A program made the translations under genes and the position numbers. Below the pieces are notes generated by a model. That model saw only the letters and a list, made by a program, of their open reading frames with translations. It did not search any database and had not been told where the DNA came from. Source: Sphingobacterium sp. CZ-2 (GTDB taxonomy: Bacteria; Bacteroidota; Bacteroidia; Sphingobacteriales; Sphingobacteriaceae). From it: DNA of 64,000 nucleotides. The stretch is taken from assembly GCF_004526235.1 (NCBI RefSeq), contig NZ_CP038159.1, positions 992,001 to 1,056,000 on the forward strand. The letters run 5' to 3'. This document shows, piece after piece, positions 8,856 through 15,282 of this stretch (within the stretch, counting starts at the first letter, position 1; every line of letters starts with the position of its first letter).

Positions 8856-8981
8856 AATATTCTCTATTTTTATGGTCCCTATGGAGGATGGGGCAAAACG
8901 AATGTTATGACAGCCGATGATTCAATAGATCGAGATGGTCTAAATGCGATGAAATCACTGCACATAGCATTTGGCAAATAA
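8856..8981 (+). pseudogene. Remnant 3' end of a phage gene
   Basis: After a stop at 8853-8855, one plus-strand frame is open to TAA at 8979-8981. Its product has a protein-like composition (FYGPYGGWGKTNVM..., ending HIAFGK) and no start codon near its beginning. It looks like the C-terminal stub of a late phage gene whose body was replaced when the inverted LRR-TIR gene was inserted. The plus-strand terminator at 9110-9148 would then be the original end of that transcript. The evidence is compositional and positional only. Confidence 0.35.
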
Positions 8982-9109
8982 AGTGTAGGACAAGTAAATG
9001 GGCAAGTTGTACCAACTGTTCCAACGGTTTGGTTCTGGTGGATTTAATGCAATTTTACTGTTTTCGGGGACTCACTCACTACGGTAACCTCACGATTAAA
9101 AAGCTTTAC

Positions 9110-9148
9110 CCCCTGAGCCGGTTCGACCACTCAGGGGTTTGTTTTTTT
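9110..9148 (+). terminator. Rho-independent terminator
   Basis: An 8-bp stem CCCCTGAG/CTCAGGGG (9110-9117 and 9130-9137) is followed by TTTGTTTTTTT on the plus strand. It closes the plus-strand phage transcription unit, now represented by the gene remnant, before the inverted AbiH gene. Confidence 0.75.
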
Positions 9149-9228
9149 AATTGTAAAAAAGTTTGGATTATGGTCCTTGAATAATTTTTTAAGATTTATA
9201 TCTTTAATTAAGAAGTATTGTAAATTAT

Positions 9229-10380
9229 TTAATATTGGCTTCCAAGCATAGAACAATCCACCTTGTTAATTACTCTATTCCTCATCTTAAGTTTGTTTCT
9301 AAAGTGCCTAGAGATATTTTGTGTAATTTCCGTATAGTTGTCATCGTTATTTCCTCGTTGCCAATAATAAGGCTTAATTGCAGCACAATTGTCATGCTCA
9401 AATATCATATTAAGCAATGTTCTGTCAGAAAGCCCACAGGAATGACCCCAGATATAAACTACATAAGAATCAGAATCAATAAAATCAATTAACTCTTTAT
9501 AATTAGTATTATGGAAATAAGCAAAAGATTTGATGTGTGTAAGGAAGTCATTATTATTTGTTTTTTCCATCTCTAAATAATCAGAGTCAATTTCATCTCC
9601 AAATCCAAATACTGGTGGATTATTTCTTTGGGAAAGACTTCCATGAATATTTATATTATAATAATTTCCTCTAGATAACTGATATGGCAAACCAGTATAG
9701 TTAAAGTTCAAGAATGTAATATTTTTAAATTTTATTTCTCGTTTATGTTCATCTTCGTAATCATCATCTCCTAGCTTTTCTATGTGAAACTTATCAATTA
9801 CTATTTTGGGGTTTATTCCCCCTTCTGCACAATAATTAAAATCATAAGGTACATTTGCTCTACTAATTACTTCCTTTAAATACTTTCCCAAGTATATTTT
9901 AATAAAATCTAGATCCTTATTGATTTCAATAAGTTCTTCATCCATAAATCGTATTTGAGAATTTTCATTTACAAGTCTCTTTAAAAGAATTTTTAAATTC
10001 TTATAGTAAATCATCTCAATGTCCACCCAATTCTTTTCAGTTTGATGCCTTAAAAGTTCATTAAGCAATTGAGATTTTATATCAAAATTTAATCGAAACA
10101 TCATATCACCAATAATAAAATCATAAATACCTTCATTTTGAAAATTGTATTTATTTAAAAACATAAAATTTACAAGTTCATGAAGTGTAGAAAAGGTTTT
10201 CAGGTTTTGGCCGTAGTAAATTCGCTCACAAGAAATCTCTAATAATTCGTTTGAAAAATATTGGTCATTTCCTTCAACGTTAATACTTGAAACAATAAGC
10301 CATTTAATGAAATCTGAATATCTAGAGGGTAAGCCACAATGAATATCAAATCCATTTCCAACAATAATTAGTTTGTTCAT
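9229..10380 (-). CDS. AbiH-family abortive-infection protein
   Basis: This is a 383-residue soluble protein of the bacteriophage abortive infection AbiH family. The N-terminus MNKLIIVGNGFDIHCGLPSRYSDF carries the family signature (GNGFD at 8-12, then G-L-P/T-x-x-Y-x-D-F). Further conserved blocks are WVDIE (118-122), NFNYT (225-229), IHGSL (245-249), FGFGDE (258-263) and IWGHSCGLSD (310-319). The length fits the family. AbiH of Lactococcus gives abortive-infection resistance, and the molecular activity of the family is not well defined. It sits in inverted orientation inside the prophage, beside an LRR-TIR gene, as a typical moron. It has its own promoter candidate and is divergent from the structured RNA. 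Confidence 0.85.
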   Translation of the reverse strand: MNKLIIVGNGFDIHCGLPSRYSDFIKWLIVSSINVEGNDQYFSNELLEISCERIYYGQNLKTFSTLHELVNFMFLNKYNFQNEGIYDFIIGDMMFRLNFDIKSQLLNELLRHQTEKNWVDIEMIYYKNLKILLKRLVNENSQIRFMDEELIEINKDLDFIKIYLGKYLKEVISRANVPYDFNYCAEGGINPKIVIDKFHIEKLGDDDYEDEHKREIKFKNITFLNFNYTGLPYQLSRGNYYNINIHGSLSQRNNPPVFGFGDEIDSDYLEMEKTNNNDFLTHIKSFAYFHNTNYKELIDFIDSDSYVVYIWGHSCGLSDRTLLNMIFEHDNCAAIKPYYWQRGNNDDNYTEITQNISRHFRNKLKMRNRVINKVDCSMLGSQY

Positions 10381-10399
10381 AATAAATAGTTTGGTTTAG

Positions 10400-10407
10400 C
10401 AAATATA
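10400..10407 (-). promoter_or_regulatory. Promoter -7 element of the AbiH gene
   Basis: The minus-strand sequence TATATTTG matches the Bacteroidota -7 consensus TAnnTTTG and ends 19 bases before the AbiH ATG. No good -33 TTTG is visible at the expected 19-20 base distance. Confidence 0.5.
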
Positions 10408-10479
10408 CAATGAATACAATGGAATACATTAAGATACTTTTCCCTTGTTATTATCAATAATATTTTGCATTTTTGAAGT

Positions 10480-10595
10480 GCGAACATAGATGTGGAGCAA
10501 GTCCACTGAATAATCTTATTAACAATAATGTCTAGGCATACTGGTGAAAGTCCAGAAACCCAACGTTTCACGTCTGTGTTCGCGGTGACCTAGAC
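10480..10595 (+). ncRNA. Candidate structured RNA with pseudoknot and switch-like pairing
   Basis: Bases 10480-10498 can pair without interruption with 10565-10583 (19 bp, four of them G-U on the plus strand). A second stem, GUCUAGG (10530-10536) with CCUAGAC (10589-10595), interlocks with it in A-B-A'-B' order, which is a pseudoknot. Two small hairpins lie inside: GUGGA-GCAAG-UCCAC (10492-10506, competing with the inner end of the long stem) and CUGG-UGAAAGU-CCAG (10541-10555). The G-U pairs point to a plus-strand RNA. CUGUGUUCGC (10574-10583) also pairs perfectly with GCGAACACAG at 10618-10627, which overlaps the start codon of the next gene. The element could be a cis-regulator or a free RNA. 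The family is not identified. Confidence 0.6.
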
Positions 10596-10615
10596 TATTT
10601 ATAAATTTTCAAATT

Positions 10616-11161
10616 ATGCGAACACAGGAAAAAACAACCCCAGCAAACCAAATCATTGATCTCCCAAGCCTATTGGAGATCGCAACCGATTCAATTGAAT
10701 TGGGTTCAGTACGTCTAACTGCATGCTTAAGAAGCATTAACAGGCTCAGACTAATGATTGAAGACAAAAGCCTTTTCCCAGAAGGTGATGACAATGTTCA
10801 AGAAATATTCAATGCAGCTTCTGAAATGGAATTAATGCTAGAAAAGGCTGAATCCATTATGAACGAAATCTATGAACCTAGCCTTTCAGCGTTATCTAAG
10901 ATCCGTCTTTTCTCGGAAAGTGGATTACCAAAATTGATCTCGAGCGCAAAAAGTTTAGAGGCAATCAATAAGATTTGGAATAATAATATTCCATTGCAAA
11001 AAGATCCAGAGTTCATAAAGTTGATTGGATTGAAGAAGATCGAATTATCAACAACCAAAGCCGATCTTTCCAAAATCTTCGAGGAATCACCAATAATTCA
11101 AAATGACTTTGAGTTTATTGGCAAGTTGACGGCTAAAAGACAATCATTAGTTAACTGTTAA
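10616..11161 (+). CDS. Unrecognised helical protein behind the structured RNA
   Basis: This 181-residue protein is predicted from composition to be mostly helical (LPSLLEIATDSIELGSVRLTACLRSINRLRLMIEDK, later ASEMELMLEKAESIMNEIYEP). It has no signal peptide, no membrane segment and no motif that I recognise. The start ATG at 10616-10618 lies within a 10-base sequence complementary to the 3' arm of the upstream RNA stem. Its translation may therefore be controlled by that RNA. Two very small genes and the integrase follow. It could be an early phage or lysogeny accessory protein; a toxin of the type III class is not supported by its composition. Confidence 0.55.
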   Translation: MRTQEKTTPANQIIDLPSLLEIATDSIELGSVRLTACLRSINRLRLMIEDKSLFPEGDDNVQEIFNAASEMELMLEKAESIMNEIYEPSLSALSKIRLFSESGLPKLISSAKSLEAINKIWNNNIPLQKDPEFIKLIGLKKIELSTTKADLSKIFEESPIIQNDFEFIGKLTAKRQSLVNC

Positions 11162-11172
11162 ATCTGGATATC

Positions 11173-11334
11173 ATGAACATTCAAGCATATCATTTAGGGC
11201 AATTGAAGAAAGTAAAGAGCCGCTATATTGTTAGAGAAGACAATCAGATAATTGTGGTCAATGAATTTGTGGATGGAGGGTCTACTATGGAATGGATCGA
11301 TGAAGATGTTTTGAGTTCTATCAAGGAATTTTAA
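11173..11334 (+). CDS. Small phage protein (53 residues)
   Basis: This is an ATG-initiated frame starting 12 bases after the preceding stop. The product reads MNIQAYHLGQLKKVKSRYIV..., has a beta-like centre (NQIIVVNEFVDGG) and an acidic C-terminal helix. Reading frame, spacing and protein-like composition support a real gene. I do not recognise the family. It resembles in size and placement the gene that follows it, and both probably belong to the small accessory block before the integrase. Confidence 0.45.
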   Translation: MNIQAYHLGQLKKVKSRYIVREDNQIIVVNEFVDGGSTMEWIDEDVLSSIKEF

Positions 11335-11351
11335 TATTAATTCTCACGATC

Positions 11352-11507
11352 ATGTACGATGCAATGGTATATCAAAAATTGCCTCATGGTACAGAGGTGA
11401 TTTTTATCCGATTGATTGATGGAGTTGAAACTATATATGAAGATTGGTTTGATCATCACGATATCGAAAGGATAGCAAAGGAAAACATTGAAATGTTAGG
11501 GCTTTGA
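11352..11507 (+). CDS. Small phage protein (51 residues)
   Basis: The ATG frame starts 17 bases after the preceding small gene. The product begins MYDAMVYQKLPHGTEVIFIRLIDG and ends in an acidic helix (DHHDIERIAKENIEMLGL). Beta-strand-like hydrophobic alternation at residues 14-22 suggests a small folded protein. The function is unknown. A strong stem-loop follows it at 11543-11570, consistent with the end of this small operon. Confidence 0.45.
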   Translation: MYDAMVYQKLPHGTEVIFIRLIDGVETIYEDWFDHHDIERIAKENIEMLGL

Positions 11508-11542
11508 TAAAGTAACATAAACACACACTATTACGTTATTAT

Positions 11543-11570
11543 AATCCCTATCAATAAAAAGGTAGGGATT
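11543..11570 (+). terminator. Stem-loop between small phage genes and integrase
   Basis: A 10-bp stem pairs 11543-11552 (AATCCCTATC) with 11561-11570 (GGTAGGGATT), including one G-T pair, with an 8-base A-rich loop. It is followed by ATTTAATAT rather than a pure T-run. It probably ends the small-gene transcript ahead of the integrase. Confidence 0.5.
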
Positions 11571-11595
11571 ATTTAATATCACCAAAGACGACATT

Positions 11596-12918
11596 ATGAC
11601 TATTCCAAAGATTTACTTAAAACGAAGGTCTAATGAAAAAGATGGCCAATTGTGGCTTTACTACTCCCATGGATCAGATAAAAGATTAGAATACTACACC
11701 GGATTGCGTATTGAAAACCAATTCTACAATGAAAAATACTGGCTAAGCAATACCAAAAAACCGATTATGAAAGGTTTTATGTATTCACACCAATATAATA
11801 AGAAGCTTGAGGAAATGAAATCATTTGCAGTCACTTTGGTTATCAATGAAAAGATACATGACAACGATGAACTTAAAAAAAGGATCACAAAAGAATTCAG
11901 AGTAGAGAAAATCAGCCAAAGCAAATTTCCGTCCACAGAATCCTTGACAGACCAAAAGGACATCAACCAACCCAATTTTGGTTCCGTTGATTTTATTTCC
12001 TATTGTGAGTTTGTCCAAGCTGAACGGATAAGCGGTAAACGGCCCATTATCAGCGGAAATAGACAGGGGCTTAATTACAAGTATAACAGCTTGAAAAATC
12101 CGTCCACTACGATATCATCCCTGAAGGAATATGTTAAGTATAAACGGATAAAGCAGCTAAGTTTTAATGATATTAATGTTGCATTCTATAACGATTATAG
12201 AAATTACCTATTGAACGTAAAAAAGAAAAAGATAAGTACTTTTTCAACTCGGGTCAGGGACATTAAAGCCTTTATGAACGAAGGTATTGATGATAAATTA
12301 CACCAAAACACCGGGCACAAAAATAAAAGGTTTATAGCCCCAAAATATGAGAGTACTGGAATTGCTTTAACACTGGAAGAAATTAGAACTATCCAGGACG
12401 CTGACATTGATAAATATTATCATCATGTTAGGGACCTGTTTTTAATCGGATGTTATACGGCTTTACGCTTCAGTGATTATTCAAGCCTTGAATTGGTGGA
12501 AATTGATGACAGCTTTATCAGGCTTAAACAGAGTAAAACAAACAATAGGGTTTCAATACCAATTATGAAGGGCTTAAAAGAAATATTGTCCAGATATAAC
12601 AATAAATTACCACCACCTTGCAGCAATCAGCATTTTAATAGAACAATTAAGAAAATATGTTCATTATCTGAGATCGGATTAGATAGAGTTTATGAGATCG
12701 ATAAGTACGGCAATAAAATTATGTGGAGTTCAAAGGTTACAAGCCATACTGGCCGCCGCTCCTATGCAACAAATATGTTTAAGTTAGGGGTTCCAACCAT
12801 CTTAATTATGTCTGCAACTGGCCATAAAAAAGAAGAAATGTTTTTGAGGTACATAAAGGCCACCAATGAAGAGAAAACAAGAATGTTAGCTGACTGGATG
12901 GAGAAACTAGATATTTAA
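11596..12918 (+). CDS. int: Tyrosine integrase (phage/conjugative-element type of Bacteroidota)
   Basis: This is a 440-residue tyrosine recombinase. An N-terminal arm-binding region (1-110) precedes a SAM-like core-binding domain (about 130-235) and a catalytic domain (about 255-435). The catalytic residues are visible: R291 (TALRFSDY), K314 (QSKTNNR), H384 and R387 (SHTGRRSYA), H410 (ATGHKKEE) and the nucleophile Y419 (FLRYIKAT). It is transcribed towards the 3' end of tRNA-Ser. The spacing of about 580 bases to the tRNA includes the presumed attachment region. It catalyses integration and, with an excisionase not seen here, excision of the prophage. Confidence 0.93.
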   Translation: MTIPKIYLKRRSNEKDGQLWLYYSHGSDKRLEYYTGLRIENQFYNEKYWLSNTKKPIMKGFMYSHQYNKKLEEMKSFAVTLVINEKIHDNDELKKRITKEFRVEKISQSKFPSTESLTDQKDINQPNFGSVDFISYCEFVQAERISGKRPIISGNRQGLNYKYNSLKNPSTTISSLKEYVKYKRIKQLSFNDINVAFYNDYRNYLLNVKKKKISTFSTRVRDIKAFMNEGIDDKLHQNTGHKNKRFIAPKYESTGIALTLEEIRTIQDADIDKYYHHVRDLFLIGCYTALRFSDYSSLELVEIDDSFIRLKQSKTNNRVSIPIMKGLKEILSRYNNKLPPPCSNQHFNRTIKKICSLSEIGLDRVYEIDKYGNKIMWSSKVTSHTGRRSYATNMFKLGVPTILIMSATGHKKEEMFLRYIKATNEEKTRMLADWMEKLDI

Positions 12919-13456
12919 TTTTTATAGAAACCATAAATTTTACGGTATAGATTAATACATAATAATTTGGGCTGGCCTAAATTTCGGCAAGGGTAATTAA
13001 TGTCGGAATTTCCAATATTATAAACACCCAGAATTTTGGGTATTAAATCCATGATCGGTTTTAACCCTTGTAATTTCTGATCACAAATAGCTCAAGGAAA
13101 TTTTCCCCTGACCTTTTAAATCGTCATCCTATCCACTGACTAACGAGGGATCAGACAGTTTATAATGTGATTTAAAGTAACCTTTTGAAAAATTATTTTC
13201 GAGCATTTTATTTCGCAGAATATTGCGTGTTTAAAGAATCTCCCCCCAAAGTTGGGGTTTGATGTATTTTTTATGCTGCAGAAAAAATAAAAGCCCGATT
13301 GAAATCGAGCTTAAATGCATTTAAAAATTTCCTTTCTTTGGATCTTTAAAACAAAGATATGAAAATAAGAATGGTTAAAAAGATATATTAAAGTATTTTT
13401 CAAGCCAAAAATTAGACTTAAATGTCCCCTAAATTGTCCCCCTGCTAAAAACGAAA
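12919..13456. other. Non-coding junction between integrase and tRNA-Ser (attachment region)
   Basis: About 540 bases hold no credible gene. They contain a stem CCCCAA-AG-TTGGGG (13246-13259), the 13292-13311 hairpin, and two nearby copies of TGTCCCC (about 13422-13439). The integrase arm-type and core sites are expected here and in the tRNA 3' end, but no att repeat can be shown because the other end of the element is outside the window. Confidence 0.5.
13292..13311 (-). terminator. Minus-strand terminator-like hairpin
   Basis: An 8-bp stem with one mismatch (AGCCCGAT and ATCGAGCT) has a TGAA loop. On the minus strand it is followed by TTTTATTTTTTC. It could stop transcription running from the tRNA-Ser side into the prophage. 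Confidence 0.55.
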
Positions 13457-13489
13457 AAGCTAAACATCTTATTATTAAATGTTTAGCTT
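13457..13489 (-). terminator. Terminator of tRNA-Ser
   Basis: A perfect 11-bp stem AAGCTAAACAT/ATGTTTAGCTT (13457-13467 and 13479-13489) has an 11-base loop. Reading the minus strand, it is followed by TTTCGTTTTT. It lies 10 bases past the 3' end of the tRNA gene. Confidence 0.8.
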
Positions 13490-13498
13490 AAATAGTTG

Positions 13499-13583
13499 CG
13501 GAGAGTGAGGGATTCGAACCCCCGAACCTGTGACAGTTAACGGTTTTCAAGACCGCCGCATTCGACCACTCTGCCAACTCTCC
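13499..13583 (-). tRNA. tRNA-Ser (anticodon UGA)
   Basis: This is an 85-base cloverleaf. The acceptor stem is GGAGAGT/ACTCTCC with discriminator G, and the D-arm has GCA/TGC. The anticodon loop is CTTGAAA (anticodon TGA), followed by a long variable arm typical of serine tRNAs and the T-arm GGTTCGAATCC. CCA is not encoded. The prophage integrase points at its 3' end, so the 3' portion probably serves as the attachment site and is restored by phage-borne sequence after integration. Confidence 0.95.
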
Positions 13584-13587
13584 GCGA

Positions 13588-13619
13588 CAAAAGTAGAAAT
13601 TTTCATCCGTTCTCCAAAA
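13588..13619 (-). promoter_or_regulatory. Promoter of tRNA-Ser
   Basis: Reading the minus strand, TTTTG (13619-13615) and TACTTTTG (13595-13588) are separated by exactly 19 bases. This matches the Bacteroidota sigma-ABfr consensus TTTG-N19-TAnnTTTG, and the tRNA begins 5 bases downstream. It is the best-formed promoter in the window. Confidence 0.8.
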
Positions 13620-13724
13620 CTAAATTAATATCCCGCTGAAAATGAGCCCAATTATTTTTTTTGGTAATTTTAAGCTATTTTACATTTCAAATTACCTTGT
13701 GAACTGAGGACTGGAACGAACGAA

Positions 13725-14309
13725 ATGGAGAATTACATTAAAATCATAGAAGAATATCGAAAAACCCAAAACAACAACCTTTTAACTGTTTTTGCCTGTA
13801 AAAGCAATAATGAAAAACAGCCAGAAGAACTAAGGGACCAGAACTATTGGCCGAGGGTTCGATTGATAAAGACTTTATGGGAAAACTATACCGCAGCCGA
13901 CAAACCACTCCTTAAATGGTTGATAAAAGAAGAGGTTAAAGCGCAGCAGGAATGCATGATGCCGGTATACGCCTTAGATATTGCTGCCTATATGCTCTAC
14001 AAATACATGGATCTATCCGATGTGTTCGACCTGTTCTTTGCCAAGTTCGCTTCTAGTAATGAATTCTACCTGGACATCGAGCTGGTATTCGGCTATAACA
14101 GAGTGGAAACCAAACAGTATCTGCAAACCGAAGGTGCCAACCAACCATATGCCAAGGACATCCTAAAAACCATTGAAGGTTATGAGGATGCCCTAAGTCA
14201 AGGTGCCATTTACAAAGATCGTGATGCGTACATGAAATACTTTGAAGAACGTAAAATAAAAATCCTATTCAATGAATTGGAAAATGCGAAAGCATTCTAT
14301 ATAGAATAA
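13725..14309 (+). CDS. Conserved-looking hypothetical cytosolic protein
   Basis: This is a 194-residue acidic, aromatic-rich helical protein without signal peptide or membrane segment. Motif-like stretches are NYWPRVRLIKTLWENY and MPVYALDIAAYMLYKYMDLSDVFDLFFAKFASSNEFYLDIELVFG. I do not recognise a named domain. It is the first chromosomal gene beyond the prophage attachment tRNA and converges with the AraC-type gene, the two stops being 3 bases apart. The function is unknown. Confidence 0.7.
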   Translation: MENYIKIIEEYRKTQNNNLLTVFACKSNNEKQPEELRDQNYWPRVRLIKTLWENYTAADKPLLKWLIKEEVKAQQECMMPVYALDIAAYMLYKYMDLSDVFDLFFAKFASSNEFYLDIELVFGYNRVETKQYLQTEGANQPYAKDILKTIEGYEDALSQGAIYKDRDAYMKYFEERKIKILFNELENAKAFYIE

Positions 14310-14311
14310 GA

Positions 14312-14713
14312 TCAAGCAGTTTTTTCATCAAAAAACACGATAAATTGGGTCGGATTAAGTCCAGTTTTATCCTTGATGCTCTTCGCAAATTTACCATAGG
14401 AAGAAAATCCAGATAAAGCCGCCAAATAAGTCAATTTGAAATTGCGAGCTTCCTCTACCGTCCGCAAATAATGCTCCAGATAAGAAATTCGTAGGTTATT
14501 GATGTAATTCGGAAAATCAGCGCCTTTGTTTTTATTCACCACAAAGGATAAGTATTTTGTATTACAACCTATTTCCTTCGCTGTTGACCCTATGGAACAG
14601 GCAGGATTTAAAAAAGCTTGATGTTGTTCCCAAGATTCCAAAGCTCTTAAAATCCTTGTCTCCGTTTCCAGGTTCATGTATTCCTTTTTCTGACCGTTAA
14701 TTAATGCTTCCAT
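14312..14713 (-). CDS. Short AraC-type HTH regulator
   Basis: This 133-residue protein consists almost entirely of an AraC-type DNA-binding domain. The first helix-turn-helix is around SIGSTAKEIGCNTKYLSFVVNKNKG, the linker helix YINNLRISYLEHYLR follows, and the second helix-turn-helix is LTYLAALSGFSSYGKFAKSIKDKTGLNPTQFI. No sensory domain is attached, so it is either a single-domain regulator or a truncated one. It lies 31 bases beyond the DUF1573 gene and is probably transcribed with the exopolysaccharide operon. The same HTH subtype is fused to membrane domains in the neighbouring regulator operon. Confidence 0.8.
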   Translation of the reverse strand: MEALINGQKKEYMNLETETRILRALESWEQHQAFLNPACSIGSTAKEIGCNTKYLSFVVNKNKGADFPNYINNLRISYLEHYLRTVEEARNFKLTYLAALSGFSSYGKFAKSIKDKTGLNPTQFIVFFDEKTA

Positions 14714-14744
14714 AAGCAGAAAATTTGTGTTTATATTTTGTTAA

Positions 14745-15272
14745 TTATTTAGTTTGTTCTTCATCAAATCGCATATAATAGCCCTTGTTATTGGCAGTAC
14801 CATCTACCAGGTCTTCTATATTGCCGTTCTTTTCCTTTTCCATCAGGAATAGTTCTTCATAATCCTTCGTATACATCGCATCAGGCACCACGTTGACATC
14901 GAATACCAATTCCATTTTTTCCAGCTTTTCGAAATTGCCATAGAGCTCTATCCAATGCTTCACAAAACCTACATTCTTTGTACTGTTATAGGTCATGCTG
15001 ATGAACCCCTCTTGCCCTGCCGGAATCGTCTTGGTCGTATTCTTATTCAAGACGATGCAACCACAGGAAGTTATAATGTCCGTGATGATCAATGGTGATT
15101 TTCCGATGTTCTTCACCTTGAATACCACATCCAGATCCTGGCCTGTTTGGATAGGGTAATAATGTCTGCCATTATCCATTATTTCCAAACTGGTCTTTTC
15201 ATTTTTAGGGTTAAAACAGGCATTTAGCGACATCAACCCTATAAATCCTATAAGCAGCATGTTATTTTTCAT
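14745..15272 (-). CDS. DUF1573 lipoprotein
   Basis: This is a 175-residue lipoprotein. The start ATG at 15272 gives a signal peptide MKNNMLLIGFIGLMSLNAC with a lipobox cysteine; an upstream in-frame ATG at 15308 would place the signal internally. The mature part has the DUF1573 core, an immunoglobulin-like fold with KNIGKSPLIITDIITSCGC and later IPAGQEGFISMTYNSTKNVGFVKHWIELYGNF. DUF1573 proteins are abundant in Bacteroidota envelopes and have no defined activity. It follows the DUF4838 gene by 10 bases and so belongs to the polysaccharide operon. Confidence 0.85.
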   Translation of the reverse strand: MKNNMLLIGFIGLMSLNACFNPKNEKTSLEIMDNGRHYYPIQTGQDLDVVFKVKNIGKSPLIITDIITSCGCIVLNKNTTKTIPAGQEGFISMTYNSTKNVGFVKHWIELYGNFEKLEKMELVFDVNVVPDAMYTKDYEELFLMEKEKNGNIEDLVDGTANNKGYYMRFDEEQTK

Positions 15273-15282
15273 ATCCAATCTT

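Larger units (their letters stand above)
1..13498. mobile_element. Right-hand part of an integrated prophage next to tRNA-Ser
   Basis: Phage tail genes including a 1184-residue tape-measure protein fill the left side, and a tyrosine integrase lies at the right end. The integrase is transcribed towards the 3' end of a minus-strand tRNA-Ser gene, the usual integration geometry for tRNA-targeting phages. The left boundary, terminase, portal, capsid and lysis genes are not in the window. No tail fibre or baseplate genes are recognisable after the tape-measure gene, so the element may be degraded or satellite-like. The exact right boundary is inferred; the second attachment copy would lie left of position 1. 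Confidence 0.85.

Noticed and set aside
10480-10615. Retron non-coding RNA or group II intron fragment
   Set aside because: Inverted arms and a GUGCG start resemble those elements, but no reverse transcriptase is encoded nearby and no domain 5/6-type hairpin is visible. It is kept as an unidentified RNA.
10480-11161. Type III toxin-antitoxin system (RNA antitoxin followed by a ToxN-like toxin)
   Set aside because: The RNA is a single structured unit, not tandem repeats. No terminator separates it from the gene, and the helical 181-residue protein has no ToxN/CptN/TenpN features.
13421-13445. TGTCCCC copies near tRNA-Ser as attachment-site repeats
   Set aside because: They are only 7 bases long, close together and not shared with the tRNA 3' end; the true att core should lie in the tRNA.
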